DNA of 42,905 nucleotides from Domibacillus iocasae (GCF_001750285.1 NZ_MAMP01000026.1:1-42905); one strand, 5' to 3'. Positions 16,872 to 25,709 are shown, counted from the stretch's first letter. A program made the numbers and translations. Notes: a model not told the origin generated them from the sequence alone.

Positions 16872-18591
16872 AACTACTAATCAACAAGATGATATTCTTG
16901 CATGGAATGGGAATGCAGTAATTGTTGCTGGACCAGGAAGTGGAAAAACATGGACATTATCTAAAAAGATCCAACATGTTATGAAAGAGTGTAGGAGCTA
17001 TCAAGGAGTTATAGCAATTTCTTATACTAATAAATCAAGTAAAGAGTTAGAAAAAAGGGCGAAATTCCTGTGTCCTGAAACAAAACATTCCTTTTTTAGT
17101 ACAATCGATAGTTTTTGCAGCTCAGAAATCGTATTGTCATTCGGAAAGAGGTTGATGGGTATACCATCTGTGCAAGTTTTAGTAGAAAAAGTTCAAGAAG
17201 AAGAACAGTTACAACTTATAAAAAGGATCAAAAAAGCAATAAAAGCAATTATACAGAAATACTCACAATACTCCATTCAACAAATATATGACCAAGGCAT
17301 TTGTGTTTATGAAGAGTTAGATTCTTCATATAGAACATATTTGCAAGAACGTTTCTTGGGCGGATATTTTGATTTGCATTTAATCAGTGGCATGGCAAAT
17401 TTAATACTTATGAGTTCAAAAAATTGTGCCAACTATTTAAAAGCAAAATATCGATATGCATTTATTGACGAATTTCAGGATTCAGATTTTGAGCAATATA
17501 GCTTATTTAAAAGATTTTCAGAGTTAGGAATAATCAGTTGGGCAGTAGGTGATTTTAATCAATCTATCTACTCCTTTAAATCAGGAAGTCCTGAATATAT
17601 GGAGCAGTTAACAGCTATGGAGTCCTTTAAGAGGTTTGATATGGATATTAATCATCGCTGTCATCCCTTTATTCAAGCATATGCAGAGTTATTTTTACGT
17701 CTTCAAAAAGGAGAACATATTTCTTCTGTTCCAGAAGGCGACAGAAGAATTGCAAGAGTTTCATTGACAGGCACACAGTATCGAATCGGAACATGGGTAA
17801 ATGAAACTTTAGACAAAATTATTGAAATGTCCGGTGTCAAAAAGAACTCTAATATTGCAATGTTGGGGAGGACACACGAAACGTTGGAAATGATATCTGA
17901 AGTATTGACGGTTCCACATCGACTACATCACAAATCACTAATAGATGATGACCGAAGTATTGGTGGTAATATGCTACGCTTATTATTGACACTCTCGTTT
18001 AATCCTAGGGAGTATACTACTAATGATTTCATCGAGAGTTATTTTGATAAACGTACACGCGGAATAGGAAAAAATATAGATACTATTAAAAATTTGATAA
18101 AAGAATTTAAATGTGAATGTCAAGAAACTGTAACAGATTATAAAAGAGGAGAACGTCTCATTAGTATACTTAATAAGATTATTAAAAACATTTATCCTGA
18201 TTACGAATTAAATAACTTTACGAAAGAAGCCTGTAAGCAATTGATTGATAATCCAGTATTACTTGAAAATTTTAAACCATTTAAAGATGAGGAGATACAA
18301 TTATTAACCATTCACAGTTCCAAGGGATTAGAATTTGATGTGGTACTACACTTAGATTTGTACGAAGATACATTCCCTGATTTCCGTTCTATAGGTAATC
18401 CTGTAAAAGAGCAAGAAGATGCAAATCTTCATTACATAGCTCTTACACGAGCAAGAGAATATGTATTTCTTATCTCAAACTCAACAAAACGATTTTTCTC
18501 TCCCAAAGCACAAAGATATTATGAATTTAATAAAAAAGCCTCTCCTTATATTCTAGGCCATATTGAAGAGTATCAAATTATCTTTACATAA
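16861..18591 (+). CDS. gajB: Gabija-type UvrD/PcrA-like helicase (GajB-like)
   Basis: A 576-aa superfamily 1 helicase. Motifs: Walker A VAGPGSGKTWTLSKK (22-36), motif Ia AISYTNKSSKEL, Walker B YAFIDEFQDSD (about 197-207), motif III AVGDFNQSIYSFK, motif V LLTIHSSKGLEFD (about 480) and motif VI HYIALTRARE (about 524). It is longer than the reference GajB (~490 aa), mainly in the middle (about 290-460), which is unlike the short form. ATG 16861 lies inside the gajA end behind GAGGGTGGG, so the two are coupled. In Gabija, GajB senses DNA ends and activates GajA. Confidence 0.9.
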   Translation: MEFETTNQQDDILAWNGNAVIVAGPGSGKTWTLSKKIQHVMKECRSYQGVIAISYTNKSSKELEKRAKFLCPETKHSFFSTIDSFCSSEIVLSFGKRLMGIPSVQVLVEKVQEEEQLQLIKRIKKAIKAIIQKYSQYSIQQIYDQGICVYEELDSSYRTYLQERFLGGYFDLHLISGMANLILMSSKNCANYLKAKYRYAFIDEFQDSDFEQYSLFKRFSELGIISWAVGDFNQSIYSFKSGSPEYMEQLTAMESFKRFDMDINHRCHPFIQAYAELFLRLQKGEHISSVPEGDRRIARVSLTGTQYRIGTWVNETLDKIIEMSGVKKNSNIAMLGRTHETLEMISEVLTVPHRLHHKSLIDDDRSIGGNMLRLLLTLSFNPREYTTNDFIESYFDKRTRGIGKNIDTIKNLIKEFKCECQETVTDYKRGERLISILNKIIKNIYPDYELNNFTKEACKQLIDNPVLLENFKPFKDEEIQLLTIHSSKGLEFDVVLHLDLYEDTFPDFRSIGNPVKEQEDANLHYIALTRAREYVFLISNSTKRFFSPKAQRYYEFNKKASPYILGHIEEYQIIFT

Positions 18592-18640
18592 TAGATGTAG
18601 AAAAACAAAAAACAGCAAAGTATATAGTACTTCTTAAAAA

Positions 18641-18676
18641 AACCTTTGCTCTCGTTGAGCAAAGGTTAGTTTCTTT
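18641..18676 (+). terminator. Rho-independent terminator of the Gabija operon
   Basis: A perfect 11-bp stem, AACCTTTGCTC/GAGCAAAGGTT, with a 5-nt loop and a T-rich tail, 50 bp after the gajB stop. Confidence 0.9.
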
Positions 18677-18835
18677 TATTATTCTTTTATTATGCCAAAA
18701 CTGTTCGTAAAAGTGTACCAATACACAATATTGGTAGAAGAAAGCTGCTTAATACAGTGGCTGTTCTTTCTATACTAACTCTTGCGCCAGTTAAAAGTCA
18801 TAAATAGACAACAAATTTAGTCAAAGGACATTCCC

Positions 18836-19047
18836 CTGCATCCACCGAACTTAACACATAACTGAAAAACATATGTGGAAACCTTATTAAAACCGGCTGC
18901 ACACCTTTGAAAGCAGGCCGCATTAGGCTGCTTATCAGACACATACGTTGAAACATACCTTGAAAGGATGAGGAAAATCATGACTCAAACGAAAGGTCAA
19001 GGTGCTGGAAACTTATTTGAAAACATACCTGAAAACCTGGAGGATCT
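18836..19047 (+). repeat. Copy A of a degenerate duplicated segment
   Basis: Spans the upstream region and first codons of the MerR-type gene. A diverged, shortened copy lies at 19846-20033. Shared blocks include CACCGAAC, TGAAAAACATA, GTGGAAACCTTAT, GCACACCTTTGAAAG, ACTCAAACGAAA and CTGAAAACCTGGAGG. Confidence 0.8.
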
Positions 19048-19537
19048 GCGCTTAACGGTGAAGGAAGCGGCGAAATATGTGAATGAAAGCCCGGGTGTTG
19101 TGCGCAACTGGCTGAGAGAGTTAAAATCCTACATCCCCACCATGCAGGGAGACAACGGCTACCACTATTTTGATCAGCGGGCGTTGGAAAGGCTCATGCT
19201 GATCCGCCAACTGAACCGGGACTAGAACTATTCGATCAAGCAGATTGACTATTACTTCGCAACGGGAGAAATACCGGTTAAACCAGAACCGATGAAGGAT
19301 GAAGCATCTGATGAAATTCAAAAAAATTTATCGGCTATTATGGAGCGGCTGGAACGGCAGGATCAGTTTAACCAGGCGTTGGTGATGAAGTTAGAAGAGC
19401 AGCAGCACTATATTAAGGAATCGCTTAATAAGCGGGATCAGCTGCTGCTGGAGTCGCTGAAAGCTTCACAGGAAGCGAAGAAAGCGGAAGTCAAAAAGAA
19501 ACGGTTTTTCAACTGGTTTGGAAACGACAAGCTGTAA
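18980..19537 (+). pseudogene. MerR/DUF3967-type regulator interrupted by an in-frame TAG
   Basis: One reading frame encodes an N-terminal MerR-like helix-turn-helix (RLTVKEAAKYVNESPGVVRN, about residues 22-41). The frame reaches TAG at about 19223-19225 after 81 codons, then continues in the same frame through NYSIKQIDYYF to a coiled coil and a basic KKKRFFNWFGNDKL tail. The latter matches the DUF3967 end of Bacillus MerR-type proteins. ATG 18980 follows AGGATGAGG. A nonsense mutation is the simplest reading; TAG suppression or a separate restart at 19292 are less likely. The N-terminal fragment could still bind DNA. Confidence 0.8.
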
Positions 19538-19609
19538 AGTAGCCCAAAAGCTTTGTGTTTAAAGTAAGCTTTGCACACAGGTTTGCTGAATGAGTGCACG
19601 CAATCCAGA

Positions 19610-19655
19610 TCAGAGAATTCGCTTAACGGTGTAAGACATTCATTCGAATTCTCTT
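19610..19655. repeat. Inverted repeat
   Basis: AGAGAATTCG and CGAATTCTCT form a perfect 10-bp dyad with a loop of about 23 nt. It may be the end of the broken MerR transcript or a small RNA element. Confidence 0.5.
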
Positions 19656-19754
19656 TGTTTACGTCCATATGTCTGCCCAGCTGCTGGCTGAAGCTTGCTA
19701 CACACAATATGTATGTGCCGGAGCAAATGCCTGCATCCAATTTTTAACTATGTA

Positions 19755-19792
19755 AAAACGCCTACATTTCAAAACGGCAGGCGTTTCTTCTT
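19755..19792. terminator. Terminator-like hairpin
   Basis: AAACGCCT (19756-19763) pairs with AGGCGTTT (19779-19786) and is followed by a T-rich run. Confidence 0.65.
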
Positions 19793-19845
19793 GTTTCTTG
19801 CTTTTTCGTTCTGAAACGCACAACCAAACGGCCATGCAGTGCAGG

Positions 19846-20033
19846 GGCATTCGCTTTTATTCACCGAACGTAACACCCAGGTGAAAAACATACGTGGAAA
19901 CCTTATGAAACTCCCCGCACACCTTTGAAAGAACATCACATTAAGCGGTTTATCCGATACATTCTTAGAAACAGATCTTGAAAAAATGGGACTCAAACGA
20001 AATGTCAACAGGCTGAAAACCTGGAGGTGAATC
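19846..20033 (+). repeat. Copy B of the degenerate duplicated segment
   Basis: A shortened and mutated copy of 18836-19047. It keeps the promoter-side blocks and the first coding words but lost the start codon and has an internal deletion. No gene follows it directly, so it is a relic of a segmental duplication. Confidence 0.75.
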
Positions 20034-20066
20034 AACCGTGTCGCTCGCTTCGCCTTACTCCATCCT

Positions 20067-20101
20067 TTTTTTAGAGTAGGCATCGAGCCAACTCTAAAAA
20101 A
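20067..20101. repeat. Inverted repeat, possible terminator
   Basis: TTTTTTAGAGT (20067-20077) and ACTCTAAAAAA (20091-20101) form an 11-bp dyad with a 13-nt loop. Confidence 0.55.
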
Positions 20102-20162
20102 CTGGTGCTCACCCGTCATGGGTTTTCCCTTCTTCTCTCCATTGTAGCAATCCGGTCAGACG

Positions 20163-20292
20163 AAAAATCAAGGAGCTTCCTTCGATTTCAAAAATTTTAT
20201 TGGAACAGCACCAAAAAATTTTTTGAAAGTCTTCGGACTCCTCCTTGATTTTTGCCTGCCCTTCTTGCTGCGTCTTCTACGAAGAAGGGAGG
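20163..20292 (+). promoter_or_regulatory. Long leader hairpin plus stem covering a ribosome binding site
   Basis: AAAAATCAAGGAG (20163-20175) pairs perfectly with CTCCTTGATTTTT (20241-20253). Inside it, TTTCAAAAATTTT (20186 on) pairs with the matching arm near 20215-20228. Next, CCCTTCTT (20259-20266) pairs with AAGAAGGG (20282-20289), which overlaps the GGGAGG ribosome binding site of the small gene at 20300. Such sequestering is typical of type I toxin messages and translation-controlled small genes. Confidence 0.65.
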
Positions 20293-20299
20293 TGTTCAC

Positions 20300-20464
20300 A
20301 TGGAGATAGTAAAAGAAATCGTGCTAATGACAAAGGAAGTTGTTACGATCTTGTCGATGGTTTTCACAACATTCTTCGCATTCAAGACATATCAAAACAA
20401 CAAGAAAAAAGCTCCGAGGAAAAAGAAATCCTCGAAGCGCCGTAAGCAGTATAGTAGCAGATAG
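20300..20464 (+). CDS. 54-aa small membrane protein, type I toxin-like
   Basis: One hydrophobic segment (about residues 14-28, VVTILSMVFTTFFAF) is followed by a strongly basic tail (KKKAPRKKKSSKRRK). ATG 20300 follows GGGAGGTG and is preferred to an upstream in-frame ATG at 20252, which lies inside the leader stem. A strong terminator follows. The size, single membrane helix, basic tail and blocked ribosome binding site resemble TxpA/BsrG-type toxins. No antisense antitoxin RNA promoter could be identified, so the toxin role is an inference. Confidence 0.65.
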   Translation: MEIVKEIVLMTKEVVTILSMVFTTFFAFKTYQNNKKKAPRKKKSSKRRKQYSSR

Positions 20465-20470
20465 CATCTG

Positions 20471-20510
20471 CAACAGGTAAGGAGGTAGCCGCCTTCTTAC
20501 CTGTTTTTAT
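20471..20510 (+). terminator. Rho-independent terminator after the small membrane gene
   Basis: ACAGGTAAG pairs with CTTACCTGT, followed by TTTTATTTT. Confidence 0.9.
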
Positions 20511-20738
20511 TTTATCACGACATGAAAGAAAAGACACAAAACCATTACTAGAAAAAGGTCAGCATAGAAGAAGAATTCAGAAGATAAAAATTATAAAAAC
20601 CTTAATAAATCAACATTTGTTTTGACTACATGTAGTAAATTTTCAATATATGCTTTAGCTTGTGAAGGCTTTTCAGCCAAGATAATTGTTTTCAATCATA
20701 ACCCCTGCCCTTCTTCATCTTTTCAGATCGTTCGTCTT

Positions 20739-20758
20739 TTTAACAAAGTTTTGTTAAA
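20739..20758. promoter_or_regulatory. Operator-like palindrome at the operon tail
   Basis: TTTAACAAAGTTTTGTTAAA is one of six such sites in the window. It lies just 3' of the last gene of the conjugation region, where no start codon is near. It may be a roadblock, or a promoter element for an unseen transcript. The gap 20511-20738 shows no gene. Confidence 0.7.
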
Positions 20759-20773
20759 GAAAGCTAAAAAATT

Positions 20774-22720
20774 TTAACGTTCCAATTCTCCTGCCAGTTG
20801 CTTACTTTTCCGGTTTGAGTGTTCTATTGCGGGAGCTGGTCTTACTGCTTCGACACTTAATTCTTTTCTAATACGTGGTGCAATCGAATCAATGTAGGCT
20901 TCTTCTTCCCTCAGTAATTCATTGTCCCAAGCTGTTTGAAGTTTATCGTAAATACTTTTATCAATACCTTTCTTCTCCATCTGATGAAGTGGATGCAAAT
21001 AGTCATCCTTCTTATAACTGTCACTAAAAACATTCAAATTATCACCATCTGGAATAACCACCGTATACTTTATTTCATTGGCTTTTAATTCTCTGAAATC
21101 AGCGTTATTTACTAAGCCAAACTCTTTAAAATCGGTCATAGAGCCATGTATCATCATGGAAGGCTCTACAATATTTACCGCACCGCCATGAGCCTTTTCA
21201 TGAGCATATAAAGCTATGTCATTTAAAAGAGTGTTGTGGTGTTCTGGTTTTAAGTTCAATTCAGAAACCATTTGCTGATATGCGCTATTATAATAGCCAT
21301 CCCCTATGTCGTGACGATCTGGACTAATCATTTCGAGCTTATCAGTATTCGGAAAAATCACATGGTAACGGGTTTTATAATAACCGGATTCTTCACCCTG
21401 TTCTTTTCCGATCTCCGTAAATTTTTCATTTGCTTCACTAAATCGCAGTAACTCATTATTTTTCAGCTTTTCGCTTTCGGACCATTGAATTAAAACGGTT
21501 GGTTGCTCAATTTCAGACTTATCAAAGACCTTAAAAGCGTTGCCCATTTCTTTTTCTAACAGCCCAACTTCTTTATCGGTTAGCACTTCAGCCGAGTATA
21601 AAGGTTCTAATTTCTGTTTTAATTCCTCATGCCGATCTTCTGGATACGATTCAATTCGATTTGTGACAGCTTGTTTTAATTCATCCAAAGATACCTCATT
21701 GATACTTGCTTGTGATAAAGAACCGTACTCGACCAACATAATATTTGAAAGCTCTTTTGAATATTCTAAATGGCTGTCGATCACCCCGATAAATTCACTC
21801 GAAGTTTGACGGACTTCATTTAATAACTGCTCTTTATCCCTCAATTCAGCGTCCCTTGTCCAGTTTGCTAGATAAGGTAAAGAAAAGTTATACATTTTGA
21901 TGCCATAATGGGTAGCCACAACATAAGCGACCATTTCAGCTTGAAATTCTTTTTCGTTGGTAGTTAAATCACGCCCACGTTCCTTTTGACGCTCACGATT
22001 ATGCAATTCAGCATGTGCCAATTCATGAATCATGACAGGAACATTGTCAGCCATTGTATTACGTGGATTCAAAGCGATTACATTTAAGTCTGGAAAAAAA
22101 GCGCCTTTAGCTGTACCAAGTTCAACACCGGCAGGAGGTTTATCTAGCAGCTGCACACCTACTTTATCAGCCAGTTTTTCAAAAGCCTTCATAAATTCTT
22201 TATCATTTTCAACTGTTCCCTCACGATGATAGCGTCCAAAAATATCAGAGACTTTAATACCCTTTTCACGCGCATTTGTTTGAGTATATTCAAATACATA
22301 ACCGATTTTAAAGAACATGATCTTGCGCTTTTGCAATGCCCCTTTTTCTAGTAACTGTTTTTCCTTTGGGTTAGCACTTGTTACTTTCGCCCATACATCC
22401 TTACCTTCTGAATCAACACCCCGTTTAAAATATTCTACCGGAGACGGGACTAATATTTTAATGCCTTTTTCGCCTTTATTAACACTAGCCCCTTTTGATT
22501 TCCAGAAATTAAATGAACCGACTGCCCTTGCCCCCATAAATTGTTGATCTATTAACGCCATGTTGCGAGCCGAATATCTATGAAAATTTGCCATGAAAGC
22601 TAAATGTTCTTTTATCTTTTCTTCACTTTCAAAATACCCTTGTAGTTGGGAATCCATTGAAGCTGTTAGTTCCTCAATTTCTTTTTGTTTTTCTTCTTGT
22701 GTTTTTCTTTTGTACGCCAT
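20774..22720 (-). CDS. ArdC/LtrC-like antirestriction protein
   Basis: A 648-aa protein. Residues 1-300 match the ArdC N-terminal ssDNA-binding domain (HRYSARNMALIDQQF near 48) plus a zinc metallopeptidase-like domain with HELAHAELHN (near 231). The rest has repeated soluble modules including an LtrC-type region. ArdC proteins enter or are made early in recipients, bind single strands and reduce restriction of incoming plasmid DNA. ATG 22720 follows AAAGGTGG. It is the last gene of the transfer region, downstream of the relaxase, as expected for a leading-region establishment gene. Confidence 0.85.
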   Translation of the reverse strand: MAYKRKTQEEKQKEIEELTASMDSQLQGYFESEEKIKEHLAFMANFHRYSARNMALIDQQFMGARAVGSFNFWKSKGASVNKGEKGIKILVPSPVEYFKRGVDSEGKDVWAKVTSANPKEKQLLEKGALQKRKIMFFKIGYVFEYTQTNAREKGIKVSDIFGRYHREGTVENDKEFMKAFEKLADKVGVQLLDKPPAGVELGTAKGAFFPDLNVIALNPRNTMADNVPVMIHELAHAELHNRERQKERGRDLTTNEKEFQAEMVAYVVATHYGIKMYNFSLPYLANWTRDAELRDKEQLLNEVRQTSSEFIGVIDSHLEYSKELSNIMLVEYGSLSQASINEVSLDELKQAVTNRIESYPEDRHEELKQKLEPLYSAEVLTDKEVGLLEKEMGNAFKVFDKSEIEQPTVLIQWSESEKLKNNELLRFSEANEKFTEIGKEQGEESGYYKTRYHVIFPNTDKLEMISPDRHDIGDGYYNSAYQQMVSELNLKPEHHNTLLNDIALYAHEKAHGGAVNIVEPSMMIHGSMTDFKEFGLVNNADFRELKANEIKYTVVIPDGDNLNVFSDSYKKDDYLHPLHQMEKKGIDKSIYDKLQTAWDNELLREEEAYIDSIAPRIRKELSVEAVRPAPAIEHSNRKSKQLAGELER

Positions 22721-22764
22721 CTTCTATACCACCTTTATTTTTCTTTTAAGTTACTGCCTATCGA

Positions 22765-23739
22765 TCACCTTTCATATTCCGCTTCTTTATTTTTAGAAAA
22801 AGGAGGAACGATCTGATTTTGTTTTTGACGTTCCAAAGCTCGTTGCTGCTTTAAGTCATCGTTCCAATCCTTATTCTTCGGGACGTCTATTTGCAACATT
22901 TCATCACCAAGTATCTGCTCCCACTTTTGCGAAAACTTTTCACCGGCTGCATCGTTATCTACTGCAATAATGACTTTTTCGAAAGTATCATTACGCTCAT
23001 TGCACTCTACAATCGTTTCTTTAATGCCTGTCGTGAACGTGTGGTCTTTTAAACCCGACATAGATAGAAGTCGGATATGATCGGGACGGATCATGTCATA
23101 ATAAGAAACGAGATCTATCGGACTTTCAAAAAATGCAATTTTATTTGGCCGACCTATATCTAACGTGAATCCGCCATCTGATTTACTGCCAGCCATAATT
23201 TGTTTGAATGAGCCCCGTTTATTCTCCATTTTGGTTGTGCCTTGACGATCAGCACCGACTATCTTTCCAACTTTATCTTTCCATTTGAAAACAATATTCT
23301 TCAATTTGTCTTCTGCAATCAAATCATGCTTTCGCAATGCCAGAACTACTTTTTCATCAATGCAGCGTTCATTAACTAAATAATTTTTGGCGTTTTCAAT
23401 AGAAGAAACCTCATAATGATTCGGATAAATAAATTCTTTATTTGTATCTTTTGAGAAGTCCATTGTCTTAGTAATTTTCAACCCGTTTACATCCCGAACA
23501 GCTTCTTGAAATTTCATTCCATACAATTCTCTTGCTAAACTAATTGCACCCATGCCGCCAGTGTTTCGACTGTTCCAGTACCATTTTCCATTCGTGTTAA
23601 AAACCAATGAATCATGTTCAGCGTGACGATAATAGTTGTCTCCCTGTTGAAGGAGTGGTTCGCCTTTTGTCTGTAAATAATCCAAAACATGTATCTCGCT
23701 TGCTTGGTCAATTTCGGCTTTCGACACTCTATCACCCAC
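22765..23739 (-). CDS. DUF3991/TOPRIM primase-like protein
   Basis: A 324-aa protein. The N-terminal part (VLDYLQTKGEPLLQQGDNYYRH, then WYWNSRNTGGMGAISLARELYG) matches the zinc-less primase-associated DUF3991 region. The C-terminal part is a TOPRIM domain with FFESPIDLVSYYD (acidic residue) and VIIAVDNDAAGEKF (the DxD pair). Proteins of this kind occur beside LtrC/ArdC on Gram-positive plasmids and may prime the complementary strand after transfer. The start at GTG 23739 follows GGTGGTG; GTG 23727 is an alternative. It lies 44 bp upstream of the ArdC gene on the same strand. Confidence 0.82.
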   Translation of the reverse strand: MGDRVSKAEIDQASEIHVLDYLQTKGEPLLQQGDNYYRHAEHDSLVFNTNGKWYWNSRNTGGMGAISLARELYGMKFQEAVRDVNGLKITKTMDFSKDTNKEFIYPNHYEVSSIENAKNYLVNERCIDEKVVLALRKHDLIAEDKLKNIVFKWKDKVGKIVGADRQGTTKMENKRGSFKQIMAGSKSDGGFTLDIGRPNKIAFFESPIDLVSYYDMIRPDHIRLLSMSGLKDHTFTTGIKETIVECNERNDTFEKVIIAVDNDAAGEKFSQKWEQILGDEMLQIDVPKNKDWNDDLKQQRALERQKQNQIVPPFSKNKEAEYER

Positions 23740-23794
23740 TTTTAAACACCACCATTATTTTTTAATAACTAATTTTTAGAAAAGGGAATACCGA

Positions 23795-24085
23795 TTACTT
23801 TTCTTCTGATTCATTCGGTTCATAGTCTGCCGCGCCTTCTAATTCCGCAAGCTCACTCTCAGGGAAAACTTCATAAAAGGTTTGTGTGTCTACGGTCATA
23901 AGCAGCTCTTTTGTTTCAGAATCAACAGGCACAAGATAGTTTCCTGCTTCAACAGAATCAAAAATCGGTTGGCGATTTTCTGGTGTAAGTTTAACCTCAA
24001 AATCTTCACCGTTTAGATTAATTAATACATCATCCTCACCCACTTCTTTAATCAAACCGTAGCTTAAATTTTTAAATGTACTCAT
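23795..24085 (-). CDS. Hypothetical 96-aa acidic protein of the transfer operon
   Basis: Small, acidic and beta-rich at the N-terminus (YGLIKEVGEDDVLINLNGEDFEV resembles a short barrel), with a Glu-rich tail. The ribosome binding site AAAGGAGAG precedes ATG 24085. Its start overlaps the stop of the 158-aa gene by 4 bp. An acidic protein beside ArdC could be a DNA mimic, but there is no direct sign of this. Confidence 0.75.
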   Translation of the reverse strand: MSTFKNLSYGLIKEVGEDDVLINLNGEDFEVKLTPENRQPIFDSVEAGNYLVPVDSETKELLMTVDTQTFYEVFPESELAELEGAADYEPNESEEK

Positions 24086-24558
24086 TCGTTTTTCTCTCCT
24101 TTAGAGTGTTTTTTTTGCTTCAAATTTGCGATTCTTTCTTGCACTACATTTTCAGCTTCAACTAAAAAATCCGGCTTATAAATATCAGTTGTAGCGATTG
24201 TATCTTTATTGGAAGCCACCATGAATCCCTGCAATAATTCGATTAGAACTTGTGTATTACGATCAGTATTATTCGTCCCTAATCGAATACGCTTCATTTC
24301 TGTTTCAACATTTTTCTTGATGCCGTTATCAATTTCTTGCAACAATTCACGTTTAATTTGATTAGTAATAAAACGGAGATCAAACAATCTATTCGACAAC
24401 TCTTTGTGTTCAATTAAAATACTTTTAAGAGCGCTGCTTAAATTGTGACTACTATTAATATCTTTATATTCTTCAATGTAACTAATCCATTCTTCCTCTA
24501 AACGATACCTCTTAACAATTGTCTCGTTCTGACTAGCATTTAAAGCCAAATTGCTCAC
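24082..24558 (-). CDS. Hypothetical 158-aa helical protein after the relaxase
   Basis: Helical throughout, with a charged coiled-coil-like middle (residues 60-110) and a basic tail. It overlaps the relaxase stop by 4 bp (ATGA) and the next gene by 4 bp, so it is translated with the relaxase. It may be a relaxosome partner. No family is recognised. Confidence 0.75.
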   Translation of the reverse strand: MSNLALNASQNETIVKRYRLEEEWISYIEEYKDINSSHNLSSALKSILIEHKELSNRLFDLRFITNQIKRELLQEIDNGIKKNVETEMKRIRLGTNNTDRNTQVLIELLQGFMVASNKDTIATTDIYKPDFLVEAENVVQERIANLKQKKHSKGEKNE

Positions 24559-25709
24559 TCCCTTTCGTACTCTTTTTCTTGCTGCAACCTTTCAAATTCA
24601 CGCTGATTTTTCAAGTGCTGTAAATTATCATTCATGCCACGATCAATGGTGTAAATAAAATTATTAATCGCCCTTTCACGTTTAATTTTCTCGAATTTAT
24701 TCTTTGGTTCAGCTCTGGCAGCACTCTTTAATTCGTAGTCGTATTTTTTCACTTCTTTTAAAATGGTGTTTCCCATTCTTTTATGAAGATCATTCATTTT
24801 AGTTTCTTTATACTGATCCGCTTTTGCAGTATCACCATACGTTCTTTTATATAACTCAACTTCTTTATTCAATTGTTTTTCAAATTCTTTAAACTCGTTT
24901 TTAAAATGCTTTTGAATGTACATATCCGTCAACTTATCAATTTCCGGTCTTACATTTTTAATGCCATTCATGCTATACGCCCAGAGCCTTTTATCTTCGG
25001 GCAACATGCTATGAATTTTTTTAAACTGCTTCACCATATCCCGATTGACTACACGATTTTTTAAAGACAACAAATCATCATCACGTTTTGTTTTTACAAC
25101 TTTTTCTCGAATAAATTCATTCAATTTTTTATTTTCTTTGCTACGATCAAGAATCGTACTCGCTACTTTTGATTTCATACTATCAATAGATTTCTGCTTG
25201 CGTTTTCCACGCTCTCGAAAGTTTTTCGTTTGAACAGTAGCCACATGAACATGAATGTTATCCGTATTGTAATGAATGGCAGCAGACCAAATCGCACTGT
25301 CCGACAACCCTTCTTTTTTAATCATTTCATTCACTGCTTTTCGTGTCGCTTGCTTCATTTTTTGTTCATCCATGAAGCCATCTTTTAACACTCCATTTTC
25401 TTTCAACCATTCATTATCAAAAGAAATTACATCCTGCCAAAGAATACTTCCTTTTTGTTGTGATTGTTCAAAAAGGGATTTTAAATCTTCTTTTTCTTCT
25501 GCATTTAATTCGTCATTGCTTGAAGTAAACAAGCCAGTGGATTTTTCTTCGTTGCTCATATAATCTTGATAATTTTGAAAATCATTTTCGTTCGAGTGAG
25601 TTTTTTTTCTGTCCATGTAATTCAAATAATTATTGAAATTACTTTTCGAACCGGACGATAAAATAAACTTGGATTTAATCACTACGGCAGGTCTCACAGG
25701 ATTACTCAT
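24555..25709 (-). CDS. MobL-type relaxase
   Basis: A 384-aa relaxase, which nicks oriT, stays bound to the 5' end and leads the strand into the recipient. The metal-binding triad is HYNTDNIHVHVATVQ (His146, His153, His155), typical of the MobL family known from pLS20-like elements. The region after residue 170 is helical and strongly charged. ATG 25709 lies inside the stop region of the ribbon-helix-helix gene (ATGAGTAA overlap), giving coupling; a TTG at 25715 is possible. The candidate oriT is about 330 bp upstream. The catalytic Tyr cannot be fixed with certainty; several lie in the N-terminal 50 residues (near NYLNYMD). Confidence 0.9.
   Translation of the reverse strand: MSNPVRPAVVIKSKFILSSGSKSNFNNYLNYMDRKKTHSNENDFQNYQDYMSNEEKSTGLFTSSNDELNAEEKEDLKSLFEQSQQKGSILWQDVISFDNEWLKENGVLKDGFMDEQKMKQATRKAVNEMIKKEGLSDSAIWSAAIHYNTDNIHVHVATVQTKNFRERGKRKQKSIDSMKSKVASTILDRSKENKKLNEFIREKVVKTKRDDDLLSLKNRVVNRDMVKQFKKIHSMLPEDKRLWAYSMNGIKNVRPEIDKLTDMYIQKHFKNEFKEFEKQLNKEVELYKRTYGDTAKADQYKETKMNDLHKRMGNTILKEVKKYDYELKSAARAEPKNKFEKIKRERAINNFIYTIDRGMNDNLQHLKNQREFERLQQEKEYERE

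Noticed and set aside
19292-19537. Separate gene starting after the TAG of the MerR-type frame
   Set aside because: No ribosome binding site precedes it, and it continues the same protein family in the same frame, so it is the second half of a broken gene.
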